Assembly: GCA_003552325.1 (NCBI GenBank) | Contig: PUKM01000068.1 | Span: forward strand, 1-16,381 | From: Natrialbaceae archaeon | Lineage (GTDB): Archaea; Halobacteriota; Halobacteria; Halobacteriales; Natrialbaceae | Direction: 5' to 3' | DNA length: 16,381 nucleotides | Shown: positions 6,960-14,639 of the stretch, piece by piece | Position numbering within the stretch: position 1 is the stretch's first letter | Layout of the letters: every line of letters starts with the position of its first letter | Made by a program: the position numbers and the translations under genes | The notes under the pieces: generated by a model | What the model saw: the letters and a program-made list of their open reading frames with translations, nothing else | Databases searched by the model: none | What the model was told of the DNA's origin: nothing

Positions 6960-7199
6960 TCATAGAGCGATTGAGAGTTCCGAGTCCCCAAGTTGTTCGT
7001 CTCGAACTTCAACATCGACCAATGACTCGAGCGAGTCAATAAAGAATTCTGGCCCGTTTTCTCGGGGAATCAAGCGCACAGTTGATCACAGAGTGTGCGG
7101 TCCTGGTATCGTGAGTTCCGTGAAATCGTCCCGATGCGTGTCGTCTACGACATATAGCGTGCTATCACACAGTGAATAAAGCGCAGCATGGCGATTCAT
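6960..7199 (-). pseudogene. interrupted reading frame of unknown family
   Basis: On the minus strand a frame from ATG at 7199 reads MNRHAALYSLCDSTLYVVDD and continues to a TGA at 7088-7086. The same frame then runs on for 41 codons, with STVRLIPRENGPEFFIDS first and an acidic, haloarchaeal-looking tail DEQLGDSELSIAL, to a stop at 6962-6960. Both parts have sensible composition, which suggests one gene broken by a point nonsense mutation. The frame is also open upstream (TKTELPNWSYISDN), so the start may be earlier. A TATATTT lies about 33 bp before the ATG. The remainder of the 6914-7321 spacer holds no other gene I can support. Confidence 0.35.
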
Positions 7200-7321
7200 C
7201 AAAGATACAACCGCAACAGTGTTGTCTGAAATATACGACCAATTAGGTAACTCTGTCTTGGTGAATTTATCATCATTCGCCGAATGGGATATTTCCCCAA
7301 TGGGTGTGGATAGGTATCCCC

Positions 7322-8632
7322 ATGAACAGGCGGCGATACCTGATGGGAATGGCCGGCGGGCTCGGGACATCTGCTGTGGTCGGTGGGGAAGTGAGAAGTG
7401 CCAACGCAACAGGCTCTCCAATCACGATACTCGAAACGAACGATCCGGTCGACGCCGGCGACAACCTCGAGGTAACTGCGACGTACGACCCCGATACAGG
7501 GCTTACGAGACAGGACCTCGAACTTCTCGTCGCTGGTGAACCGTTATCGACTCGCTCAGTATCTACAGGACCTAGCGAGGACTCCGTCACCTTCAACCAC
7601 CGTACGTATCCGGTTCAACAGGATGTCGAGTTCGAGGTTGCCGTACAGGCAGATTCGTACTCGGTCGAACAAACGGTCGAGGTGCGGGGAATCAGCGAAC
7701 TGGATGAGACACATACCCGCCCTGCTCCCGATTTGGCGGTTCAGTCTGAGACGACGGTCATGTTCGAAGTCGAAGATCGCTATCCAGACGAGGACTGTGA
7801 GATTCACTGGTTCGTCGACGGCGAGTATATGTTTCGGGGGGCACCGATCTGGGAGTCTCACTACCGAGCGGAGGAAGGTGCAGATTACTGGCTCGAGACG
7901 TTCGAGACTGAAGGGACACATTCCATAGCAGCCGCGGTTGTCAGCGATGACCACCCGAATCAAGCGACACAGTGGGATGTGAGCGTCACCGACGATGGCG
8001 CTAGCCTGCCGATCATCGACGCAACGCAACCGACGTCGGGCACGCTCGAGGCCGGAGAAGACGTTACCCATCAGCTCGCACTCGACGTTTCTGCACCTAC
8101 CGGTCAGCTTGATCGAGTCATCTGGTGGATGCATCAAGCCGATACAATCCACGGTATCTCTTCGGTCTCGGGCGAGACTGATACGGCGACACTCGAGACC
8201 ACCGGGGGCTGTTATACGTGTGATATCGAAGTATGGGTGCTGACGGAACGGAACCTCCTGACTCGAGACATCCCGTGGACGATCGACGATCCCAGGTCCG
8301 ATGATCAAGACGAGGATACTGCCCCAGCGGATGGCGAGCACACCATATCAATCGTCGAGACAACTGCTCCGGTCGATGCTGGTGCGTTCCTCGAGGTGAC
8401 GGCGGCCGTCGAAAACACAGGTGCTGAGATGGCGACGATCGATGTCGATCTCGTTGTGGGTGACGAAATCGTTGACTCGGGTTCAGTGACCATCGGACCC
8501 GACGAGAGCGAGACCACGACGCTGGGCTACGAAACCTATCCTGTTGAGCAGGATGTCGAGTTCCCGGTCCGCGTCGAAACCGCTGGATCAGCCGATGAGC
8601 AAGTCGTTACTGTCCACGGAACCAGTGACTGA
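7322..8632 (+). CDS. Tat-exported protein with Ig-like/CARDB-type repeats
   Basis: The 436-residue protein begins MNRRRYLMGMAGGLGTSAVV, a twin-arginine signal with a short hydrophobic core and no lipobox cysteine, so it is probably secreted or loosely surface-bound. Four beta-sandwich units follow. Units 1 (about 33-123) and 4 (about 340-433) are clear copies of each other: ITILETNDPVDAGDNLEVTA against ISIVETTAPVDAGAFLEVTA, and later YPVQQDVEFEV against YPVEQDVEFPV. Units 2 (about 135-223) and 3 (about 229-322) are more divergent, and unit 3 has a CYTC motif at 297-300. A DQDEDTAPADG linker precedes unit 4. Such units resemble CARDB domains of archaeal adhesins and extracellular proteins. The ATG at 7322 is chosen because it starts the Tat signal; ATATTT lies about 31 bp upstream. 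Confidence 0.75.
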   Translation: MNRRRYLMGMAGGLGTSAVVGGEVRSANATGSPITILETNDPVDAGDNLEVTATYDPDTGLTRQDLELLVAGEPLSTRSVSTGPSEDSVTFNHRTYPVQQDVEFEVAVQADSYSVEQTVEVRGISELDETHTRPAPDLAVQSETTVMFEVEDRYPDEDCEIHWFVDGEYMFRGAPIWESHYRAEEGADYWLETFETEGTHSIAAAVVSDDHPNQATQWDVSVTDDGASLPIIDATQPTSGTLEAGEDVTHQLALDVSAPTGQLDRVIWWMHQADTIHGISSVSGETDTATLETTGGCYTCDIEVWVLTERNLLTRDIPWTIDDPRSDDQDEDTAPADGEHTISIVETTAPVDAGAFLEVTAAVENTGAEMATIDVDLVVGDEIVDSGSVTIGPDESETTTLGYETYPVEQDVEFPVRVETAGSADEQVVTVHGTSD

Positions 8633-8638
8633 TAGTAT

Positions 8639-8760
8639 CTATAGTAACCACTGAAAGTCATTGCATACACCCTCACGATACCCTCGCTCAGAATCGGTCT
8701 CTCACCGGTTCTAAGCTGTCTTGCAGTGGGGGTTGTACATCGTTTTACTTGTTACTATAG
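8639..8760. mobile_element. MITE-like element with 10-bp terminal inverted repeats
   Basis: CTATAGTAAC (8639-8648) and GTTACTATAG (8751-8760) are exact inverted copies 122 bp apart, with a few further matches inwards. The interior has no gene but contains an 8-bp near-perfect hairpin (GAATCGGT and ACCGGTTC, 8691-8711). This is the shape of a miniature inverted-repeat element mobilised in trans. TA at each end may be the duplicated target, as for IS630-type transposases, but the palindromic ends make this undecidable. It lies 6 bp after the stop of the Ig-like protein gene. Confidence 0.6.
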
Positions 8761-8810
8761 TCTGTGGGGGCATCGAGCCCATCCTGTGATTCTGTATTCC
8801 ACCCCACGTT

Positions 8811-8821
8811 TTCAATACATT
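8811..8821 (+). promoter_or_regulatory. TATA-like box for the small gene and phosphoesterase
   Basis: TTCAATACATT is centred about 26 bp before the ATG at 8842, the distance expected for a leaderless transcript that starts with the small gene rather than with the phosphoesterase. Confidence 0.4.
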
Positions 8822-8841
8822 ACCATTGAACAGTATACATA

Positions 8842-8991
8842 ATGATAACAAACGAAGAGGGATTCCAAGCCGATTCTCAACCCCAGCAAACCCTCCATTG
8901 GTATGTCCAATTCATCGACTACAACGTCGGCGGGAGACAAGAGACACTTTGTGATTGGCCCGGTGGCGAGAACAAAGGTGGGCGAGAGTGA
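8842..8991 (+). CDS. 49-residue protein overlapping the phosphoesterase start
   Basis: A complete frame of 49 codons plus TGA begins MITNEEGFQADSQPQQTLHW and contains YVQFIDYNVGG and CDWPGGENKGG. Its TGA overlaps the GTG start of the next gene (GTGA, 8988-8991), and a Shine-Dalgarno-like AGGTG (8976-8980) for that gene lies inside it. With the TATA-like box at the correct distance, this makes it the likely first gene of a two-gene transcript. I recognise no family. It could be a true small protein or only a leader peptide that sets phosphoesterase translation. Confidence 0.45.
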   Translation: MITNEEGFQADSQPQQTLHWYVQFIDYNVGGRQETLCDWPGGENKGGRE

Positions 8992-9920
8992 CGGGCGACG
9001 AGAAGGACGAACAGTCCTCCGGCAACAACGTGTTACGAGTGGACGCCATCGACGATCTGGACACGTTCGACCCGGACGACCCACCGACGATCGTCCAGAT
9101 TAGCGATATCCACGGCTATCTGGAGGACGCCCAGAGCGCGCTCCTCGCCGTTGGGGAGGTCGATGAGTTCGACCCGATCGTCGAACTAGATACTGACGGT
9201 CAGCTCCACTGGGTCGGAGGAGACGATTACGTGCTCGTCGTTAACGGCGACGTGGTAGATCGGGGCCCGGCGAGCGACGAGTGCCTCGAGCTGGTCTGGC
9301 GACTGCAAGGTGAGGCACCGCCGGGGCACGTCCGATACCACCTGGGGAACCACGAGATGGCGCTGGTGCTCCCAGGGGTGCTGAACTGGCCGCAGTGGTA
9401 CGTCGGCCAACAACCCGAGTCAGTTACGGAGGACTTCTACGACTTGATACTCGAGGGCCGGGTGACCGTCGCGTTCGAGGGCTACGAGTACACGTATAGC
9501 CACGCTGGGTCGCCGGAGCCGATCGACCCGGCGGCGTGCAACGAGTCGTTGCGAGCAGCGGTCGAAGAGATCCGGTCAGTGCCGCGTATCGACCGCCACG
9601 AGGTAGAGCGATCACTGGTCGATGAATTCCCGACGATCTTGGGGATGGGCGCAGAGAGCGTCCGCGGGCCCGGTGCGGGCATCCTCTGGCTGGACTACAG
9701 ATACATGCCTGAGAACGCGCCGAAACAAGTCGTCGGGCACACGATGCAAATGAAACCCACACGGGAGGGGAAAGTCGTCTGCGGGAACGTGATCAGGAAG
9801 AACCAGGGGACGATCGGCGGCGAAGGTGTGATCGTCGAGACACCGGACCGAATCGGAGTCGTTGTCCGAAAGGAGGACCGCTCGGCGTCGTGTACGTTTT
9901 TTCCACCGCTTGATCAATGA
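8988..9920 (+). CDS. calcineurin-like metallophosphoesterase (PPP/ApaH-like)
   Basis: The 310-residue protein carries the complete di-metal phosphoesterase signature: SDIHG at 39-43 (Asp40, His42), NGDVVDRGP at 86-94 (Asp88, Asp91, Arg92), LGNHE at 119-123 (Asn121, His122), YSHAG at 170-174 (His172) and VGHT at 249-252 (His251). The GDxxDRGP form is that of Ser/Thr protein phosphatases, diadenosine tetraphosphatase and PrpE rather than of nucleases. The substrate could be a phosphoprotein or a dinucleotide polyphosphate and cannot be told here. The GTG at 8988 is chosen over a TTG at 8955 because it has AGGTG 7 nt upstream and overlaps the preceding small gene; a Thr/Gly/Asp-rich acidic start follows. 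An inserted stretch around 125-165 (PGVLNWPQWYVGQQ) probably shapes the substrate site. Confidence 0.85.
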   Translation: MTGDEKDEQSSGNNVLRVDAIDDLDTFDPDDPPTIVQISDIHGYLEDAQSALLAVGEVDEFDPIVELDTDGQLHWVGGDDYVLVVNGDVVDRGPASDECLELVWRLQGEAPPGHVRYHLGNHEMALVLPGVLNWPQWYVGQQPESVTEDFYDLILEGRVTVAFEGYEYTYSHAGSPEPIDPAACNESLRAAVEEIRSVPRIDRHEVERSLVDEFPTILGMGAESVRGPGAGILWLDYRYMPENAPKQVVGHTMQMKPTREGKVVCGNVIRKNQGTIGGEGVIVETPDRIGVVVRKEDRSASCTFFPPLDQ

Positions 9921-10515
9921 CTCTGGCCCATCGTCGTGGATCGCCAGGACGAATGCGAGGCTGCCAGCCAGAGCACGCGTCCAGGTGTCCGGAGAGCGTC
10001 TCGTCCCATGCGGTTCGCAGAGGGACGATCACGCATCATCTTCAGACCGACGTCCCGCACGTATTCGCCCTCGTCGAACTCCGGGACGGTCACAGTCGGC
10101 TTCGGAGACTGCTGATCGGCAGCGTCTCCGAGGATCTCGTCGCTCGAGCGAACGGGAACGTGATGCTCTTACCCCCGACCTGAACGAGCCGGTCGTTCTC
10201 TTCCGTCGAGCGGATCACCTCGAGTCGATGTCGACCGTCGGGGCTGTGTTTGCCCGTTCGGACGACCCTGTCGGCTTCGAGAGCAGTTTTCCCCAGAGCA
10301 TCCGGTTGTGGGCTATCCTGGTGTATGTCCACTCTCTGACTGCGGTGTAGGCGTCGAACCGACGCAGGAAATCGACCGCCGGTCGAACGGATCGTCCGAT
10401 GCTCGAGTTCGACGCCGATTCTCTAGGTGCGTTATCCGATCGTTAGCACACGATCCACTCCCGTCACGATCTCATCAGCCCAAGAGTCACGCGCTGTATC
10501 ACTTGCACGCCCCAT
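9914..10515 (-). pseudogene. gene debris, several frames, family unknown
   Basis: The roughly 650 bp between the phosphoesterase and the ATPase contain no intact gene. On the minus strand protein-like segments appear in shifting frames: MGRASDTARDSWADEIVTGV (10515 to a stop at 10432), then ADRVVRTGKHSPDGRHRL and ENDRLVQVGGKSITFP ending near 10165. After a frame change come VRSSDEILGDAADQQSPKP and VPEFDEGEYVRDVGLKMM, running towards 9914. The second and third look like one protein broken by a frameshift around 10160. The product is not recognisable. Confidence is low because high-GC DNA gives misleading open frames. Confidence 0.3.
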
Positions 10516-10569
10516 CTATCGGGGTCTGTATAGCGGTGGCCCAACACGATGACCTGTCCTACTCATCGA

Positions 10570-13386
10570 TCAGTACCGGTCGAAGTACCGGTCCTGAACC
10601 TTTACGAAGATCGCCATCAGGAGGGCGAAGACGACCGCTGCGACCGCTATCTGGGCCCAGTGGACGAGTGCAAGCGGTTCGACGTCGAACAGGAACTGTC
10701 CGGTCGGCGTGTAGATCACGAGTAGTTGCAGGGTGATCGAGACGAGGATACCGATCACGAGCCAACGGTTCGTGAACAGGCCCAGTCCGTACCGGAACCG
10801 AACCGCCTGAATACGGACGATCTGCATGACGACGAATCCGGTGAACACCATCGTCTGTGCGAGTTCACGGCTGGGGTCGTAGTCGGGGCTCCAGCCGGCG
10901 ACCGCGCCCAGGACGTCGTAGCCCGGGATCAGCTCGCCGTAGAAGTTGAGGGTAAACAGCGGGAGCAGACAGACCGTCATGAAGATCGCGATCCCGACGA
11001 TCGAGGTCACGATCCGCTCCGTGATGACGCCCTCGTCCGGCGGTCGCGGGTCGCGTTCCATGATGTCCTCGGCGGGTGGGTCGACGCCCATCGAGAGCGC
11101 GGGGATCCCGTCGGTGACGACGTTGATGAACAGGATCTGGATCGGCGTGATGACGAGGCCGAAGCCGAGCATCGACCCGGTGAAGATCATCGTCACCTCG
11201 CCGCCGTTTCCCGACAACAGGTAGTTGACGAACTTCCGGACGTTGTCGAAGATGCGCCGCCCTCCCTTGACCGCGTCGCGGATAGTCGCGAAGTTGTCGT
11301 CCAGCAGGACGATATCGGAGGCCTGCTCGGTGACGTCCGTGCCACGAATGCCCATCGCAACCCCGACGTCGGCGTTTTTCACCGCGGGCGCGTCGTTGAC
11401 GCCATCCCCGGTCATCGCGACCGTGTGACCCTTCGCCTGCAGCATCTGGAGGATGCGCGTCTTGTGGTCGGGCGAGGTTCGCGCGAATATGTCGACGTCC
11501 TCGACGACGTCCCGCAACTCCTCGTCGCTCATCTCTTCGAGTTCCGGACCCGTGACGACGCGTGTCGACCGGAGTCCGACCTCCTCGCCGACCGCCCGCG
11601 CCGTGACGGCGTTGTCGCCGGTGATCATCACGACGTCGATCCCGGCGTCGAGACAGCCCGCGAGGGCGCCGGGCACCTCCGGGCGCGGGGGGTCGAGCAT
11701 CCCCTGCAGGCCGAGGAAGACCATGTCGCGCTCGAGGTCCTCGTCTGGATTCTCGACTTGTGACTCCGGCACGTCCGGCCGATACGCAAAGCCCATCACG
11801 CGCAGCGCGTCCTCGGCGAAGGTCTCGTTCGCGTTCTCGATTTCCCCGCGGCGCTCGTCGGTCAACTCGACGATTTCGCCGGTGACGAGCTCCCTGTCGC
11901 AACGCTCGAGGATCGTCTCGGGAGCGCCCTTCATGTAGGCGACCACGTCGCTGTCGGGCGTCTCGTGGACGGTCGTCATCCGCTTTCGGCCCGAGGTGAA
12001 CTCGACCTCGCCGAGCCGAGGGTAGGCCTCGGTGAGCTCCCCGTGGTCCAAACCGGCCTTCTGGGCGGCGACGAACAGCGCGATTTCGGTCGGGTCGCCG
12101 AGGTAGGTTCGCTTCTTGTCTCCGCCCTCCCCGGTCCCTTCGGTACCGGCTTCGGTGTCGTCCTGTTCGCGGGTCCCGACGTCGACGTTGTTACAGCACA
12201 TCCCGCAGCGCAGCACCTCGGCCACGCGCTCCTCGTCGACCGGGTCGCCGTCGGTCAGGAACTCGCCGTCGGTGTCGTAGCCGGTGCCAGTCACCTCGTA
12301 GACCTCGCGGTTGGCGTGGATCCGCTGGACGGTCATCTCCTCCTCAGTGAGCGTCCCCGTCTTGTCTGTGCAGATGACGTCGACCGAGCCGAGTCCCTCG
12401 ACGATCGGCAGCCGACGGACGAGGGCGTTCTGGTCGGCCATCCGGCGGGCACCCAGCGCGAGCGAGAGCGTGACGACGGCCGGCAAGCCCTCCGGGACCG
12501 CGGAGACGGCGATACCGACCGCCGTCAAGAAGACCTGCAGCGGCGGCGTGTCGCCGACGATCAACTCGGCAAACGCGATAATTCCGACCGCGAAGATGAC
12601 GACGCCGGCGATGATCTTCCCCAGGCGGTCCATCTCGGTCTCGAACGGCGTGTCGCGCTCCTCGGCTTCCTCGAGCGCGGTCGCGATCTGGCCGATCTCC
12701 GACTCGGGACCGGTCTCCACGACGACTGCCGCCCCGGAGCCCCGCTGGACAACGGTGTCTTTAAAGAGCATATTCTCACGATCGGCGAGCGCGGTGTCCT
12801 CGTCGACGGTGCCGACCTCCTTCGAGACGCCGACGCTCTCGCCCGTCAGCGCGGCCTCGTCGACGCTGAGATTCGACTCCTCGAGCAGACGAGCGTCCGC
12901 GGGGATGGCGTCGCCCGCCCCGACGAAGATCACGTCTCCGGGCACGACGTTCCTGGCGTCGATCTCCCGCTTCTCACCGGCGCGCCTGACGAGCGCGTAA
13001 GTCGTCGCCATCTCCTGAAGGGACTGGATGCTCTGTTCGGCCCGGTAGTCCTGGGCGAAGCCGAACAGGGTGATGAAGACGACGATGCCCGCGATCACCC
13101 CGGCGTCGATCGTGTGCCCGACGGCCGCCATCACGACCGCAGCGACGATCAGGATCCAGATGAGCGCCGACGAGTACTGCTCGAGCAGGATGCGCAGCGG
13201 TGACGTCCCCGCTTCCGCCTCGATCTCGTTCGGGCCGTGGCGCTCGAGGCGGGCGCGCGCCTCGTCCGGGTCGAGGCCGGCCTCGCTCGTCTCGAGCGTC
13301 TCGTAGATGTCCTCGAGGCGCTTCGCGTGCCAGCGCTCGGCTGACGGTGCCTCGATTTCCGTCGGGGATGCAGCGTCGCTACTCAC
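10570..13386 (-). CDS. P2-type (Ca2+-type) cation-transporting P-type ATPase
   Basis: The 938-residue integral membrane pump has the full P-type set: LTGES (180-184, actuator), SAVPEGLP (295-302, TM4), DKTGTLT with phosphorylated Asp341, MKGAPE (485-490, nucleotide binding), MITGDN (587-592) and MTGDGVNDAP (658-667). Ion-site positions follow SERCA-type pumps: Glu299 in PEGLP, NGGE in TM5 (Asn727, Glu730) and INVVTDG in TM6 (Asn755, Thr758, Asp759). Ca2+ export is therefore the best guess, with Mn2+ possible. Ten helices are expected; the N-terminal cation ATPase domain (about 20-90) and C-terminal four-helix domain are present. An acidic Gly/Thr linker (about 405-425) interrupts the N domain. 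The start is a GTG at 13386 with TTTATCA 28 bp upstream, so it is probably leaderless. Confidence 0.92.
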   Translation of the reverse strand: MSSDAASPTEIEAPSAERWHAKRLEDIYETLETSEAGLDPDEARARLERHGPNEIEAEAGTSPLRILLEQYSSALIWILIVAAVVMAAVGHTIDAGVIAGIVVFITLFGFAQDYRAEQSIQSLQEMATTYALVRRAGEKREIDARNVVPGDVIFVGAGDAIPADARLLEESNLSVDEAALTGESVGVSKEVGTVDEDTALADRENMLFKDTVVQRGSGAAVVVETGPESEIGQIATALEEAEERDTPFETEMDRLGKIIAGVVIFAVGIIAFAELIVGDTPPLQVFLTAVGIAVSAVPEGLPAVVTLSLALGARRMADQNALVRRLPIVEGLGSVDVICTDKTGTLTEEEMTVQRIHANREVYEVTGTGYDTDGEFLTDGDPVDEERVAEVLRCGMCCNNVDVGTREQDDTEAGTEGTGEGGDKKRTYLGDPTEIALFVAAQKAGLDHGELTEAYPRLGEVEFTSGRKRMTTVHETPDSDVVAYMKGAPETILERCDRELVTGEIVELTDERRGEIENANETFAEDALRVMGFAYRPDVPESQVENPDEDLERDMVFLGLQGMLDPPRPEVPGALAGCLDAGIDVVMITGDNAVTARAVGEEVGLRSTRVVTGPELEEMSDEELRDVVEDVDIFARTSPDHKTRILQMLQAKGHTVAMTGDGVNDAPAVKNADVGVAMGIRGTDVTEQASDIVLLDDNFATIRDAVKGGRRIFDNVRKFVNYLLSGNGGEVTMIFTGSMLGFGLVITPIQILFINVVTDGIPALSMGVDPPAEDIMERDPRPPDEGVITERIVTSIVGIAIFMTVCLLPLFTLNFYGELIPGYDVLGAVAGWSPDYDPSRELAQTMVFTGFVVMQIVRIQAVRFRYGLGLFTNRWLVIGILVSITLQLLVIYTPTGQFLFDVEPLALVHWAQIAVAAVVFALLMAIFVKVQDRYFDRY

Positions 13387-13410
13387 TCACGGTCCCGACT
13401 TCGGCCACGG

Positions 13411-13417
13411 TGATAAA
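13411..13417 (-). promoter_or_regulatory. TATA-like box for the P-type ATPase
   Basis: TTTATCA on the minus strand is centred 28 bp before the GTG start of the ATPase. It fixes that unusual start codon and predicts a leaderless mRNA. Confidence 0.5.
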
Positions 13418-13746
13418 CCTGGAGTGAGAGCGAGTTACACCCCTACCGTTCGCCTCGCCGACGCCGCTTACCCCACCGGCGAGAACGTGACGATCCAGAC
13501 GTTCTCGGCGCGACGCCGTTCGTCTCCCACGCGGTCTTCGTGAACCCGCCGCTGCCGTCGAGCGACGCGGGACGGACGACCGCTGCGGTCGTCTGGCACG
13601 CGCTGCTCATCTGAACGTTGCTGGATGCGCTCGTCTGATACTAACGGTTGGCACCGCTTTCCGGGGGTCGCCGTTCCGGTGGAGCGATCACCGGGAAGAG
13701 ACGACAACCATCCTCATGAGGCGGTCGATTGAACGCGATGTGAACC

Positions 13747-13769
13747 GCCTCGGGGTCAAGCCCCGAGGC
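13747..13769. mobile_element. hairpin like the right end of an IS200/IS605-type element
   Basis: GCCTCGGGG (13747-13755) and CCCCGAGGC (13761-13769) form a perfect 9-bp stem with a TCAAG loop. From memory, haloarchaeal TnpB-bearing IS200/IS605 elements end in closely similar hairpins. Just upstream a frame ending VPVERSPGRDDNHPHEAVD then TGA (stop at 13735) could be a leftover TnpB C terminus. No intact transposase or left end is visible. The rest of the 13418-13863 spacer has only protein-like scraps such as YTPTVRLADAAYPTGENVT (about 13433-13490), which I cannot assign. Confidence 0.45.
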
Positions 13770-13863
13770 ACTCGCCTTGCTTATGTGTAGAACCCCGCGG
13801 CGTCAGTTGCCGTGCTCCGTCGCACCTCCGGACTTGATGTCTCCGGGTGTCGTGTGGTTCACC

Positions 13864-14307
13864 ATGGACCGGATCGAGTTCAGATACACGGTTGGTATGG
13901 ATGACGTATCGGTAGAACGCTACTTAGAACGCGAAGAGACCGGCGTGCTCGGCCTCGCCGCTGATGGAGATGCGTACGCGATCCCAGTCGCTTACCACTA
14001 CGCGGACGGCTCTCTCTACGTCCGGCTCGCCGACGCCGGCTCGAGCACCAAGATGGACTACATCGAGCGAACGGAGACTGCCTGCCTGACGTGTTACGAC
14101 GTCGACGACACCGGCGACTCGTGGAGCGTCCTCGTCACCGGCCCGATGCGGAAGCTCGACGAGGCCGAGCAGGCAGCGTTCGACAAGACGACCGTCAACG
14201 AGTCGTTCCTGGATCTGCGCGTCTTCGACGAGGACGTCGAAGCGATCGATCTCGAGCTTTACGAACTCGAGATTGAGAGCGTGACCGGCAGGCGAACGCC
14301 CGACTAG
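13864..14307 (+). CDS. pyridoxamine 5'-phosphate oxidase-like flavin-binding protein
   Basis: The 147-residue protein has the split-barrel flavin fold of the PPOX family. The order is MDRIEFRYTVGMDDVSVE, ETGVLGLAADGDAYAIPVAY (24-43), the strand SLYVRLADAGSSTKMDYI, TACLTCYDVDDTGDSWSVLV (about 74-93) and TGPMRKLDEAEQAAFDK. Proteins of this haloarchaeal group bind FMN or a deazaflavin; substrates are mostly unknown. I would not call it PdxH: it is short and lacks the family's C-terminal dimer extension. The ATG at 13864 is preferred to upstream starts, since the family usually begins a few residues before the x-Y-T-x-G-M motif. It precedes a stress-protein remnant by 28 bp. Confidence 0.75.
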   Translation: MDRIEFRYTVGMDDVSVERYLEREETGVLGLAADGDAYAIPVAYHYADGSLYVRLADAGSSTKMDYIERTETACLTCYDVDDTGDSWSVLVTGPMRKLDEAEQAAFDKTTVNESFLDLRVFDEDVEAIDLELYELEIESVTGRRTPD

Positions 14308-14335
14308 GCCACACGGGTGGCGGGGCAGGACCCGT

Positions 14336-14557
14336 CGAACGACAGTCGTCGACGCCCGCGACCGCGGTCTCTCCGCCACGAGCGACCTGCTCCGGGGGAG
14401 TCCCGAGATGAATATACTCGAGTACGCCGAGGGCGTCGACGCCAGTCTCGTCGCGATGGGGACTCGAGGTCGAGCCGCGGGCACGGAGCGGGTGATTGGA
14501 ACCACGACCGCCCGCGTCGTCCGCCGATTCGACCGTCCGCTTCTGACCGTTGGATAA
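14336..14557 (+). pseudogene. universal stress protein, C-terminal remnant
   Basis: An open frame reads TTVVDARDRGLSATSDLLRG, then SPEMNILEYAEGVDASLVAM, GTRGRAAGTERVIGTTTARV and VRRFDRPLLTVG to TAA at 14555-14557. This is the second half of a UspA domain: ILEYAEGVDA helix, MGTRGR loop, G-x-T-x-R-V-V-R helix and the final RP-L-LTV strand. The first half, with the N-terminal VPxD strand, is missing; the frame enters directly from the spacer after the PPOX gene. An internal ATG at 14408 could give 49 residues, but they would lack half the nucleotide-binding fold. It is therefore probably a deletion relic. Confidence 0.75.
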
Positions 14558-14609
14558 ACGGGCCGCGGTCGTCGAGTGTTGTGAAACCCACACCACGACC
14601 GCTTTCACG

Positions 14610-14629
14610 TTATTTACGTCCACCGGTGG
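14610..14629 (+). promoter_or_regulatory. TATA-like box and palindrome ahead of the DUF389 gene
   Basis: TTATTTA (14610-14616) is centred 27 bp before the ATG at 14640, fitting a leaderless transcript. Directly after it is the perfect 10-bp palindrome CCACCGGTGG (14620-14629), between TATA and the expected start point, where a dimeric repressor could bind. The operator role is inference. Confidence 0.5.
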
Positions 14630-14639
14630 TGGGCTTCGC

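Noticed and set aside
7086..7088. In-frame TGA as possible selenocysteine or recoding site
   Set aside because: Haloarchaea are not known to use selenocysteine and no SECIS-like structure is evident; a nonsense mutation is simpler.
7556..8341. 261-codon minus-strand frame
   Set aside because: It is antisense to the Ig-like exported protein, with Arg/Cys-rich composition unlike haloarchaeal proteins.
9917..10183. 88-codon plus-strand frame overlapping the phosphoesterase stop by ATGA
   Set aside because: The overlap looks like coupling, but the product is rich in Arg and His with few acidic residues, and the opposite strand carries more protein-like segments.
11965..13203. 412-codon plus-strand frame, and similar 345-codon frames at 10726-11763
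   Set aside because: They are fully antisense to the P-type ATPase, whose motifs are complete; no domains are seen in them.
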